From Pseudomonas sp. MYb60 (lineage in GTDB: Bacteria; Pseudomonadota; Gammaproteobacteria; Pseudomonadales; Pseudomonadaceae), in assembly GCF_002979555.1 (NCBI RefSeq), contig NZ_PCOZ01000017.1:1-64000 (forward strand): 64,000 nt of DNA. Reading direction: 5' to 3'. Both the position numbers and the translations under genes were made by a program. This document shows positions 26,515 through 35,116 of this stretch, one piece after another. Position 1 is the stretch's first letter, and every line of letters starts with the position of its first letter. The notes beneath the pieces are model-generated. The model had not been told where the DNA came from and did no database searches. It worked only from the letters and a program-made list of their open reading frames with translations.

Positions 26515-29028
26515 ATGTACAAGCGCAGCGGGCTCGTCAGCTTCACGCTTACCGCCTTGGCCCTGGCGATTGCCAGTGAGCGGCTAAGTGCGGCCGAGGT
26601 GGCCAATACCGAGCACGTCGAAGTGGTCGGCCAGGCGGCTGCCATCGACCAGGCGTTGAAGGAACAACGCTCCTCCGACAGCATCAAGAGCGTCGTGCAT
26701 GCCGACGGCGTGGCCCAGTTGCCGGATGAAAACGTCGCCGAAGCGGTGCAGCGCCTGCCGGGTATCAGCGTGGAGCGTGACCAGGGCGAAGGGCGCTTTG
26801 TCAGCGTGCGTGGCCTGGGCCCGGACCTGAACAGCGTGACCATCAACGGCACGCTGGTGCCGGCGCCGGAGAGCGCCCGTCGCGCCGTGGCGCTCGATGT
26901 GTTGCCCTCTGAGCTGGTGCAGTCGCTGTCGGTGATCAAGACCCTGACGCCGGACATGGACGCCAACTCCCTCGGCGGCACTGTCGACGTGCAGAGCCTG
27001 TCGGCCTTCGACCACAAGGGCCTGTTCTACACCGGCAGCTCCGAAGCCAGCTACGACAAGAACACACGCCAAACCAGCCCGAAATTCTCCGGCGCCGCCA
27101 GCAACCGCTTCAGCCTCGGCGACGGCATCGACAACTTCGGCGTGGCCGCAGCGCTGAGCTGGCAAAAGCGCGACTTCGGCTCCGACAACGTCGAGACCGG
27201 CGGCGCCTGGGATTTCGCCAACGGTGCGCGGCTCAACGAGTTCGAACAGCGCGACTACGACATCAGCCGCGAACGCGCCGGCGGCGGGCTGAACTTCGAC
27301 TACAAGCCCGACGACCTCAGCAGCTACTACCTGCGCACCCTCTACAGCCGCTACAAGGACACCGAGACGCGCAACTCCACCAGCATCGAGTTCGCCGACC
27401 CCCTCGCGCCAGGGCAACTGGGCGACGCTGAAGTCAGCCGCAAGCTCAAGAGCCGCGCCGAGACCCAGGAAATCCAATCCTACGTGTTTGGCGGCGAGCG
27501 CATGCTCGGCCTGTGGACCCTCAGCGGCCAGGCCGGCTACAGCCAGTCCAGCGAAGACAGCCCGGGGCATATCGCCGGCGCCACCTTCGACGGCGGCGAC
27601 CTGGCGAACAGCGGCTATTACGACAACGACAAGCCGCGCCCGATCATCGGCGCCGGCTTCTACGACGCCCGCAACTTCAGCCTCGACAAGGTCGACTGGG
27701 AAAAACAGAACACCCAGGACACCGAGAAAAACCTGCGCCTGGACCTGGCCCGCGACTACGACCTGAGCGGCTATGCCTCGCAGTTCAAGTTCGGCGGCAA
27801 GATCAGCCGACGCGACAAGACCAACGACCTGGAAGCCTGGGTCTACGAAGACTTCGACACCTTGGGCTTCAGCGCCGACCAGCTCAATCTCACCCAGTTC
27901 CAGAAGGGCAGCGTCGACTACCGCCTGGGCAATTACGGGCCCGGCATCAGCGCCAGCGGTATCAAGCAATTGATCGGCGGGCTCAACACGGCGGATTTCT
28001 ACGACGAGACCGAATCGCGGGTCAACGACTACACCATCCGTGAAGACATCAACGCCGGTTACTTCATGAACACCATCGATATCGACGACTGGCGCTTTAT
28101 CGCCGGCTTGCGCTACGAAGGCACCGAGTTCGAAGCCAAGGGCACTGGTGCCACCGATGGGGTGTTCACCGACAGCCACACCCAACGCCGCTACCACCAC
28201 TGGTTGCCGGGCCTGCATGCGCGCTATCAGATCGACAAGAACACCCAGGTGCGTGCGGCCTGGACCAAATCCGTGGTGCGCCCGACTTTCGGCCAACTGG
28301 CACCGGGCTTCGTGATCGACGATGACGAAGCCACGTTCGGCAACCCGGACCTCAAGCCCCTGGAGTCGAGCAACCTGGACCTGGGCATCGAACACTTCAT
28401 GGGTCGCGCCGGTACCGTGTCGGCGTTCGTGTTCTACAAGGACATCAAGAACTTCGTCTACAACACCGACCTGGCCGGCACCGGTGCCTGGACCAACTTC
28501 GCCGAGGCTCACACCTACGACAACGGCGACAGCGCCAAGCTCTATGGCCTGGAGCTGGCCTATTCGCAGAAGTTCGACTGGCTGCCCGCGCCATGGAATG
28601 GCCTGCTGGTCGGTGCCAACACCACCTTCAGCCGCTCCAGCGCGGACATCGAAGGCTTCGACAGCGCCAGCGGCACCCAACGCAAGCGCAACATCAGCCT
28701 GCCGAACCAGTCGGACACCGTCGGCAACCTGATGCTCGGCTGGGAAGACGACACGCTCAGCCTGCGCCTGTCTGCCAATTACAAGTCGGCCTACCTGTAT
28801 GAGCTGGCCTCGATCAACGACAAGGCCCATGACCTGCACGTCGATGCGCAGACCTTCGTCGATTTCAGCGCGCGGTACTCGCTGACCAAGAACCTGCAAG
28901 TCAGCTTCGAGGCGCAGAACCTCACGGACGAGTCGTACTTCGTCTACACCGGCCACCGCAGCTACAACGGCCAGTACGAAGAATACGGCCCCACCTACAA
29001 GCTCGGCCTGACCTTCACCCACTTCTAA
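26515..29028 (+). CDS. TonB-dependent receptor linked to phytase
   Basis: Outer-membrane receptor of 837 residues. The signal peptide is followed by EHVEVVGQAAAIDQAL, a likely TonB-box/plug start. The plug carries PDENVAEAVQRLPGISVERDQGEGR, and the barrel ends TYKLGLTFTHF. The plug resembles the TonB receptors of the carbohydrate/phytate type (DNVAEALQRLPGV...RGL pattern) rather than siderophore receptors. A strong GGAGGA site precedes the ATG. It lies 56 bases before the phytase gene and upstream of exbB-exbD-tonB. It is therefore inferred to bind phytate, lower inositol phosphates or their metal complexes. The substrate is inference from neighbours. Confidence 0.85.
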   Translation: MYKRSGLVSFTLTALALAIASERLSAAEVANTEHVEVVGQAAAIDQALKEQRSSDSIKSVVHADGVAQLPDENVAEAVQRLPGISVERDQGEGRFVSVRGLGPDLNSVTINGTLVPAPESARRAVALDVLPSELVQSLSVIKTLTPDMDANSLGGTVDVQSLSAFDHKGLFYTGSSEASYDKNTRQTSPKFSGAASNRFSLGDGIDNFGVAAALSWQKRDFGSDNVETGGAWDFANGARLNEFEQRDYDISRERAGGGLNFDYKPDDLSSYYLRTLYSRYKDTETRNSTSIEFADPLAPGQLGDAEVSRKLKSRAETQEIQSYVFGGERMLGLWTLSGQAGYSQSSEDSPGHIAGATFDGGDLANSGYYDNDKPRPIIGAGFYDARNFSLDKVDWEKQNTQDTEKNLRLDLARDYDLSGYASQFKFGGKISRRDKTNDLEAWVYEDFDTLGFSADQLNLTQFQKGSVDYRLGNYGPGISASGIKQLIGGLNTADFYDETESRVNDYTIREDINAGYFMNTIDIDDWRFIAGLRYEGTEFEAKGTGATDGVFTDSHTQRRYHHWLPGLHARYQIDKNTQVRAAWTKSVVRPTFGQLAPGFVIDDDEATFGNPDLKPLESSNLDLGIEHFMGRAGTVSAFVFYKDIKNFVYNTDLAGTGAWTNFAEAHTYDNGDSAKLYGLELAYSQKFDWLPAPWNGLLVGANTTFSRSSADIEGFDSASGTQRKRNISLPNQSDTVGNLMLGWEDDTLSLRLSANYKSAYLYELASINDKAHDLHVDAQTFVDFSARYSLTKNLQVSFEAQNLTDESYFVYTGHRSYNGQYEEYGPTYKLGLTFTHF

Positions 29029-29084
29029 GCACCACGCCAGCGCCCACAGCTGATCTTCACTGTATTTGAAGGATTTGTTTGTTC

Positions 29085-30947
29085 ATGAGAATTTCCAAGC
29101 TGTATTTGCTGATGGCCCTCGCAACCTGCAGCCATGCGATGGCCGCCGACCTGGCCCTTACTCCATGGGCACCGAGCTTGAACGCCGAGGCCATGGTTTT
29201 CCTGAACCCTACCGAGCGCCTCACCGCCAGTACCCGCGACGGCCTGCAACTGGTGGACGCCAAAGGCACCGAGCTGGCTCGTTACAACGGCAACTTCAGC
29301 AGCCTCGACACCCGCGCTGCCGGCACCCAGACCCTGGTGGCCAGCCTCGACAACGACCGCCAGCAAGCGCTGCTGATCAGCCTCGACACCGCCACCAAGA
29401 CCTTCGGCAAACCGCTTTACCTGCCAACCCGCGACTATGCCGTCAACGGCCTGTGCCTGTACCGCGACTCGGCCGCCAACCTGTTTGTGTTCCTGGTGGG
29501 TGAGGAGGGCAAGGGTGAGCAATGGCTGGTGGGCAACGCTACCACGCTGCTGAGCGAGCCCCAGCGTGTACGCGGCTTGCCGTTGCCGCCGTCGGCACAG
29601 TTCTGTCAGGTGGATGACGGCGCCAACCGCCTGGTGGTGAATGAAGAAAACGTCGGCTGGTGGGCCTACCCGGCGCATCCGGAAGCCGATGTGCAGCGCA
29701 CCCCGGTGGCGCTGTTCGACGACCCGAAACGCGAGGCCGGTGCCATGGCGCTGGTGCCGGGTGGAGTCGTCGCGCTTGACCCGAAGACCGCGCACTTGCA
29801 TCTGTTCCAGCAACAGGGCGAACGTTGGGTCGAGCAGCCCAGCCTGAGCCTGCCCGGCCTGAAAGAGCCGGAACAACTGAGCCTCAACGGCCGGCAACTG
29901 CTGGTACGTGACGACGACAGCGGCACGCTCTACCAGGGCACGCTCAACTGGCAGGCCACGCCGGTGCCGGTCGACGCGGTGATCCCGGAAGTCGCCGCCG
30001 TGCGCCAGACCGATCCGGTCGGGCGCCAGGGCGATGCCGCGGATGACCCGGCGATCTGGATTCACCCCGAGCAACCGTCCAAAAGCCGCGTACTGGGCAC
30101 CAACAAAAAGCAGGGCCTGCTGGCCTATGACCTCGACGGCAAGCTGTTGCAAGAACTGGCAGTCGGACGCCTGAACAACGTCGACGTGCGCCCGAATTTC
30201 AAACTCGGCGCGCAGACCGTCGACCTCGCTGTTGCCAGCAACCGCGATCACAACAGCCTGAGCCTGTTCAGCATCGACCGCGCCACCGGCGAGTTGCGCG
30301 AGGCCGGTGAGGTGCCGACGCCGCTCAAGGCGATCTATGGCATCTGCCTGTTCCAGCCCGCCAGCGGCGAGATCTATGCAATCGCCAACGACAAGGACGG
30401 CACCTTCCTGCAATACCGCCTCAGCGCTGCGGATGGTCGCGTTCAGGGCGACCTGGTGCGCCAGTTCAAGGTCGACAGCCAGCCCGAAGGCTGCGTCGCC
30501 GATGACCAGCGCCAGCGCCTGTTTATCGGCGAGGAAGACGTCGGCGTGTGGGCGGTGGATGCCCGCGCCGATCAGCCGGCCACGCTCACGAGCGTGATCA
30601 AGGTGGGCCCCCAGTTGCATGCGGACGTCGAGGGGCTTGCGTTGTACCAGAGCGATAAACGCGACTACCTGGTGATTTCCAGCCAAGGCAATGACAGCTA
30701 CCTGGTGGTGGATGCCGAGCCGCCGTTCGCCCCCCACGGTGCGTTCCGTGTCGGCCTGAACGCCGCCGCCGGCATCGATGGTGCGTCGGAAACCGATGGC
30801 CTGGAAGTGACTGCGATCAACCTCGGCGGGCCCTGGAGCCAGGGCATGCTGGTGGTTCAGGACGGGCGCAAGCGCATGCCCGAGCAGGCGCAGAACTTCA
30901 AGTTCGTGCCCTGGGCTGATGTGACCCGCGCGCTGAAGTTGCCGTGA
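29085..30947 (+). CDS. Two-domain beta-propeller phytase (3-phytase)
   Basis: Exported enzyme of 620 residues with signal peptide MRISKLYLLMALATCSHAMA. The C-terminal half is a canonical beta-propeller phytase domain: QGDAADDPAIWIHPEQP near residue 314, NNVDVRPNF near 364, QPEGCVADDQRQRLFIGEED near 467 and SQGNDSYLVVD near 547, with the acidic residues that bind Ca2+ and phosphates. The N-terminal half (about 25-300) is a weaker, propeller-like region, as in dual-domain phytases where the first domain raises activity. It cleaves phosphate from phytate in the periplasm or outside. A TTG two codons upstream (spacing 5 from AAGGA) is an alternative start. Confidence 0.92.
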   Translation: MRISKLYLLMALATCSHAMAADLALTPWAPSLNAEAMVFLNPTERLTASTRDGLQLVDAKGTELARYNGNFSSLDTRAAGTQTLVASLDNDRQQALLISLDTATKTFGKPLYLPTRDYAVNGLCLYRDSAANLFVFLVGEEGKGEQWLVGNATTLLSEPQRVRGLPLPPSAQFCQVDDGANRLVVNEENVGWWAYPAHPEADVQRTPVALFDDPKREAGAMALVPGGVVALDPKTAHLHLFQQQGERWVEQPSLSLPGLKEPEQLSLNGRQLLVRDDDSGTLYQGTLNWQATPVPVDAVIPEVAAVRQTDPVGRQGDAADDPAIWIHPEQPSKSRVLGTNKKQGLLAYDLDGKLLQELAVGRLNNVDVRPNFKLGAQTVDLAVASNRDHNSLSLFSIDRATGELREAGEVPTPLKAIYGICLFQPASGEIYAIANDKDGTFLQYRLSAADGRVQGDLVRQFKVDSQPEGCVADDQRQRLFIGEEDVGVWAVDARADQPATLTSVIKVGPQLHADVEGLALYQSDKRDYLVISSQGNDSYLVVDAEPPFAPHGAFRVGLNAAAGIDGASETDGLEVTAINLGGPWSQGMLVVQDGRKRMPEQAQNFKFVPWADVTRALKLP

Positions 30948-30948
30948 C

Positions 30949-30966
30949 CTGTCATCAACCGGTCAT
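30949..30966 (+). promoter_or_regulatory. Second candidate Pho box, before exbB
   Basis: CTGTCAT-CAAC-CGGTCAT matches the two-repeat PhoB layout at 15 of 18 positions by my count. It starts one base after the phytase stop. A possible -10 (TTTAAT) lies a few bases downstream, and exbB starts 28 bases after the box. It would give the energising genes their own phosphate-starvation promoter. Confidence 0.55.
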
Positions 30967-30994
30967 GACTTTTTAATCGAATAGGAGCTCAACC

Positions 30995-31687
30995 ATGCAC
31001 GCGACGATGGAACACATGACGATCTGGGGCCTGATCACGGACGCCAGCCTGCTGGTCAAGGCCGTGATGATCACCTTGCTGCTGGCCTCGCTGGTCAGCT
31101 GGTACCTGATCATCCAGCGCGGCACGGTGCTGCGCCGGCTGGAGCGCCAGGCGAATGACTTTGTGCAGCGCTTTCGCAGCGCACCGGACTTGCAGCCGCT
31201 GTACCGCGACACTGTGCAGGCGGGCGAGGGCGGCATTGCGCTGATCTTCATTGCCGGGGTGCAGGAATACCAGCACCTGTACAACCACGACCCAGCGGTG
31301 CTTGAAGGGGTGGAGCGGGCGTTGCAGGTGGCGATCACCGAGCAGGAGATCGAGTTGGAAAAGGGCCTGCAATTTCTCGCGACCGTGGGCTCGGTCAGCC
31401 CGTACATCGGCCTGTTTGGCACCGTGTGGGGCATCATGAATTCGTTCATCGGCCTGTCCCAGGTGCAGCAGGCCACGCTGTCCACCGTGGCGCCGGGCAT
31501 TGCCGAGGCGTTGATCGCCACGGCCATCGGCCTGTTCGCGGCCATCCCGGCGGTGATCGCGTACAACCGTTTTGCTGCCCGTGGCCAGACCTTGCTCACG
31601 CGCTATTACGCCTTCGGCAATGAACTGCAAGTGCGCCTGCATCGCAGCCTGCGGGGCACGCCGATCAACTTGGCCGTGGCCGCGTGA
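30995..31687 (+). CDS. exbB: ExbB/TolQ-family proton-channel protein
   Basis: Inner-membrane protein of 230 residues with three hydrophobic helices (about 15-35, 125-150 and 170-190). It has the family stretch LQFLATVGSVSPYIGLFGTVWGIM, in which the T and G residues line the proton path, followed by APGIAEALIATAIGLFAAIPAV. With ExbD it converts proton-motive force into TonB movement. It is the first gene of a private energising module after the phytase gene, not the housekeeping copy. AGGAG precedes the ATG. Confidence 0.92.
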   Translation: MHATMEHMTIWGLITDASLLVKAVMITLLLASLVSWYLIIQRGTVLRRLERQANDFVQRFRSAPDLQPLYRDTVQAGEGGIALIFIAGVQEYQHLYNHDPAVLEGVERALQVAITEQEIELEKGLQFLATVGSVSPYIGLFGTVWGIMNSFIGLSQVQQATLSTVAPGIAEALIATAIGLFAAIPAVIAYNRFAARGQTLLTRYYAFGNELQVRLHRSLRGTPINLAVAA

Positions 31688-31700
31688 AAGGAGCAAGACG

Positions 31701-32147
31701 ATGCTGACCAGGCCGCAACGCAAGCACGGGCCCAAGGCCGAGATGAACGTGGTGCCTTACATCGACGTGATGCTGGTGCTGCTGGTGATCTTCATGGTCA
31801 CCGCACCGATGCTGACCCAGGGCGTGAAGATCGAATTGCCCAAGGTCGCCGCCGAGGCGCTGGCCACCGACACGCGCCAGCAGATCCTCACGCTGTCGGT
31901 GAAGGCCGACGGCGGTTACTACTGGAACCTCGGCGGCGAACTCGATACCCGTCACCAGACCGACAGCGCCGTCAGCCTAGATGAAATGGGCGCCAAGGTC
32001 ATGCAGGTGGCGGCGGCCCGCAGCGACACCCAGGTGTACATCCGCGCCGACGACAACGCCGGCTATGGACGGGTGGTCGCGGCCATGGCGGTATTGCAGA
32101 AGGGTGGTGTGAGCAACCTGGGGCTGGTGACCGAGGCCCCACAATGA
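31701..32147 (+). CDS. exbD: ExbD/TolR-family protein
   Basis: Inner-membrane protein of 148 residues from the ATG that follows AAAGGAG; the longer open frame upstream overlaps exbB and is not needed. A single N-terminal membrane helix carries the conserved aspartate in VVPYIDVMLVLLVIFMVTAPM. A periplasmic domain follows. It couples with ExbB in the proton channel. Its stop overlaps the tonB start (ATGA). Confidence 0.92.
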   Translation: MLTRPQRKHGPKAEMNVVPYIDVMLVLLVIFMVTAPMLTQGVKIELPKVAAEALATDTRQQILTLSVKADGGYYWNLGGELDTRHQTDSAVSLDEMGAKVMQVAAARSDTQVYIRADDNAGYGRVVAAMAVLQKGGVSNLGLVTEAPQ

Positions 32148-32908
32148 CGGCGATGATCATGCACAGTCCAGCGCTGGTATTGGCGCCTCGGGAAGCCTCC
32201 GGGGTCTGGAGAAACAGCGTCGCCGCCAGCCTGGCGGTGACCCTGCATGTGGGCGTGCTGGCGGCGTTGATGCTGGGGTGGTCGACGGAACAACCACCGG
32301 TCGAGGTGCCTCGGGTGATGCACACCCAGTTGGTGATCCTGCCGCCAGCGCCGGCCCCCGTGCCGGAACCCGTGGCGGTTGCAGCGCCGCCGGAGCCGGT
32401 CAGCGTTCCGGTGCCGCCCAAACCTGTGGTCGACCCACAGATCCAGGCGCAAAAACTGGAGAAAGCCGCCTTGGCCCGCAAGCGCGTCGAGGAAAGGAAA
32501 GCCGAGCAGCAACAGGAGCGTCTGGCCACCGAGCAACGCAACCGTGAGCTGGAACAACAACGCCAGGCCGCTGCCCAATCCGCTCGCCCGGCCACACCGG
32601 CACCGGCACCTGCGCCCGCGCCCGCACCGGCCTTCGACAGCCGCCAGTACCAACCCTTGAGCAAGGAAGCCCCGGACTACCCCGAGCGCGCACTGGACAA
32701 AAACATCGAAGGCGATTGCTCAGTGGAATACACCGTCAACACCCAAGGCCGTGTGGAGAACCCCAGGGTGCTGGACGGTTGTCATCCGTTGTTCATGCGG
32801 CCTTCATTGGCGGCGGCGAATACCTTTCGCTATCAGCCGCGTGTGGTCGATGGCAAACCCGTGCCCGTCCCGGCAGTGCGCAACACCTTCCACTACCGCA
32901 TCAAATGA
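32144..32908 (+). CDS. tonB: TonB/TolA-type energy transducer
   Basis: Protein of 254 residues. An N-terminal membrane anchor (VAASLAVTLHVGVLAALML) is followed by a proline-rich stretch (PPAPAPVPEPVAVAAPP) and a charged, Gln/Glu-rich coiled region (about 100-145). A second Pro-Ala run comes next, then a TonB C-terminal domain (YPERALDKNIEGDCSVEYTV onward). The charged coil is TolA-like while the C-domain is TonB-like. It is the last gene of the phytate block and probably serves the receptor four genes upstream. Confidence 0.88.
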   Translation: MTAMIMHSPALVLAPREASGVWRNSVAASLAVTLHVGVLAALMLGWSTEQPPVEVPRVMHTQLVILPPAPAPVPEPVAVAAPPEPVSVPVPPKPVVDPQIQAQKLEKAALARKRVEERKAEQQQERLATEQRNRELEQQRQAAAQSARPATPAPAPAPAPAPAFDSRQYQPLSKEAPDYPERALDKNIEGDCSVEYTVNTQGRVENPRVLDGCHPLFMRPSLAAANTFRYQPRVVDGKPVPVPAVRNTFHYRIK

Positions 32909-32933
32909 ATACGTTCAGCCAACACAAAACCCG

Positions 32934-32961
32934 TGTGGGAGGGGGGAAGCCCCCTCCCACA
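32934..32961. repeat. Single REP hairpin between convergent genes
   Basis: TGTGGGAGGGGGG and CCCCCTCCCACA fold into a tight stem between the tonB stop and the stop of the 2-hydroxyacid dehydrogenase, where a bidirectional terminator or 3'-end shield would be expected. Confidence 0.8.
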
Positions 32962-32974
32962 TTTTGATCTCGCG

Positions 32975-33919
32975 TCAGGCGTTAGCGAGGTTCACGAGCT
33001 CGGTTCCGGAAACGTAGCGCTCCAGGTTTGCCAAAAACGCATCGGCTATCTCATTCTTGCTATTGGTCGAAATCGCCGACGTATGCGGCGACAACCGCAC
33101 CCGTGGATGCGTATACAAGGGGTGCCCATCCGGCAACGGCTCCGGCTCGGTCACGTCCAGCGAAGCCAGGCCGATTTGCCCGTTATCCAGCGCCTCCAGC
33201 AACGCCTCCTGGTCCAACAACCCACCCCGCGCGATGTTGATCAGATGCAGCCCCGGTTTGGCGCTGCCCAGCACATCCCGATTGATAAGGTTGCGCGTGG
33301 CGTCGGTGAGCGGCGCGGCCACCACCAAGTGATCGGCGCGGGCGAACAGGTCATGGATGTCCTTGGCCGCCTCCACTCCCGCGCTGAACGGTGCCTGGCT
33401 TTGACGCAATGCAATCACCTTGATGCCCAATGCCAACGCCTTGTGCGCCAGGCTTTCACCAATCGCGCCAAAGCCCAGGATGCCCAGCGTGGTGCCCTTG
33501 AGGGGCCGCAGTGGGGTGAAATTCCATTGCGCGTCTTTCACCCAGATTTCCGGCAGGTGCTTGGACGCGGCAAAGATCGCGGCCAAGGCAAACTCGGCGA
33601 GGTTGTCGGCGGCGCTGCCACGGGAGGTGGTCACCGGCGGGCCGTCGAACAACCATGATGGGTAGAAGTCGATGCCTGAAGACACCAGGTGCACCCACTG
33701 CGTACCGTAGGGCCAGCCGGGTGGCGGGGTGTCCGGGGCGGTGTAGCCGCGCACGTTGATCGGGCGCGCCAGCAGGATATTCGCCTGCGGCGGCAGGTCG
33801 CTCGGTACCCCGGCGGGTACGCCGACCACCTGGGCGCCGGGATAGCGTGAGGCGAGTCGCTCGCGGATTACGTCGTTGAAATCTTCGTCCAGCTGGCTGG
33901 CGATAATCACCTGGGTCAT
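32975..33919 (-). CDS. D-2-hydroxyacid dehydrogenase family protein
   Basis: NAD(P)-dependent dehydrogenase of 314 residues. The Rossmann motif is LGFGAIGESLAHKALALG near residue 148. The catalytic Arg is in NIARGGLLDQEALLEAL near 232 and the catalytic His in LSPHTSAIS near 283. It is the last of a five-gene minus-strand operon, four bases overlapping the flavoprotein gene before it. In the organosulfur context it may reduce or oxidise a 2-oxo/2-hydroxy acid left after C-S cleavage; that is inference. Confidence 0.87.
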   Translation of the reverse strand: MTQVIIASQLDEDFNDVIRERLASRYPGAQVVGVPAGVPSDLPPQANILLARPINVRGYTAPDTPPPGWPYGTQWVHLVSSGIDFYPSWLFDGPPVTTSRGSAADNLAEFALAAIFAASKHLPEIWVKDAQWNFTPLRPLKGTTLGILGFGAIGESLAHKALALGIKVIALRQSQAPFSAGVEAAKDIHDLFARADHLVVAAPLTDATRNLINRDVLGSAKPGLHLINIARGGLLDQEALLEALDNGQIGLASLDVTEPEPLPDGHPLYTHPRVRLSPHTSAISTNSKNEIADAFLANLERYVSGTELVNLANA

Positions 33920-35085
33920 GTGCGTTCCTTCTCACGTTGGGTGAAGACAGCCTTGCCGACGCCTTGCAACACGGCGTCGTTCTGCGGGGTATGCACGCGG
34001 CTGCACAGCACGTCGCGGTAGTGCCGTTGCAGCGGATTGAGTCGCGACAGGCCGGGGTTGCCAGAGGCTTCGATGGCCAGTTCCACGGCACGGATCGCGT
34101 TGTTGGTCACCAGGTATTTGAGCTGCGCGGCGTTGGCCGCCGGGGTGTGGCCATCGGCGGCGGCGTCCAGCAGGCTGCGGTTGGCAAACAGCAGGGTGTC
34201 GATATGGCCGATGGTTTCCTGAAAGCGCGGCAAGGTCGACAGCGCCGCGCCGAGGTTGGATGGCCTGCGTTCTTCCAGCCAGTTCACCAGCCAGTCCCGG
34301 GCGGCCTGGGCCACGGCGTCGTAGACCGAGGACAGCAACACTGCCATCCACAGGAACCCCTCGGGGTCCAGTTCTGCCGACGGCGCGCTCCAGGGGCTGA
34401 CGCTGACGGCGTGATCCAGCGGCACCAGCACGTTGTCGAGCACCACTTCATGGCTGCAGGTGGCGCGCATGCCCAGGTGGTCCCAGGTATCGATGATGGT
34501 CACGCCGGGACTGTCCTTGGGCACCAGCCAGGCGCCCACCAGCGGGTCGGCGTCGTCGCTGCGGGCCCAGACGCTGAACCAGCTCAGGCCGTGGCTGCCG
34601 GTGGAGTAGATCTTGCGGCCGCTGATGCGCCAGCCCTCGGCGGTGCGCACGGCGGTCGTCGCCGGCAGGCCGCCACGGGCCGGGGTGCCGAGGTCAGGCT
34701 CGACGCGCAGCGCGTTGATCAATGCGCCATTGCGCACGGCGTCTTCGGCCACCCGGGTACGCAGGTGCGCGGGCCAGCTCTTGCTGTCTTGCAGGCGTGT
34801 GTGTTGCAGGTATTGCATCACCAGGATCAGTGCGGTGGAAGGTTCACCCTTGGCGATCGCGCTGATGGCCTTGCGCGCCTGGGGCAGGCTGGCACCGCCA
34901 CCGCCGAGGGACTTGGGCACGGTGAGGGCGACCAGGCCGTGGTCGTGCAGCCGCTTGAAATTGGCATGGGGGAAGGCGCCGCTCTCGTCGTAGAGGTGCG
35001 CGGTGCTGGCCAGCTCAGTGGTGAGGCGTTCGAGCAGCGCTTCGAAGTTGGCGACGTCCACAGAGCGCAGAGACGGTTGGGTCAT
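33916..35085 (-). CDS. Acyl-CoA dehydrogenase-fold flavoprotein (DszC/SfnB-like)
   Basis: Flavoprotein of 389 residues with the acyl-CoA dehydrogenase fold: ALTVPKSLGGGGASLPQ near residue 50, WRISGRKIYSTGSHGLSWFSVWA near 150 and a C-terminal helical domain. Members of this branch in sulfur operons (DszC, SfnB) act as FMN-dependent monooxygenases or desulfurisation partners, not in beta-oxidation. The chosen ATG gives MTQPSLRSVDV; a TTG six codons earlier is possible. It lies 31 bases after the peroxiredoxin-like gene and overlaps the next gene. The substrate is unknown. Confidence 0.83.
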   Translation of the reverse strand: MTQPSLRSVDVANFEALLERLTTELASTAHLYDESGAFPHANFKRLHDHGLVALTVPKSLGGGGASLPQARKAISAIAKGEPSTALILVMQYLQHTRLQDSKSWPAHLRTRVAEDAVRNGALINALRVEPDLGTPARGGLPATTAVRTAEGWRISGRKIYSTGSHGLSWFSVWARSDDADPLVGAWLVPKDSPGVTIIDTWDHLGMRATCSHEVVLDNVLVPLDHAVSVSPWSAPSAELDPEGFLWMAVLLSSVYDAVAQAARDWLVNWLEERRPSNLGAALSTLPRFQETIGHIDTLLFANRSLLDAAADGHTPAANAAQLKYLVTNNAIRAVELAIEASGNPGLSRLNPLQRHYRDVLCSRVHTPQNDAVLQGVGKAVFTQREKERT

Positions 35086-35116
35086 AAAGATGTACTCGGT
35101 CAAAAATGGGGGAGGG

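Noticed and set aside
26584..29022. Minus-strand frame of 812 codons opposite the phytate receptor
   Set aside because: Val/Gly/Ala-rich antisense frame without domains; the receptor on the plus strand is unambiguous.
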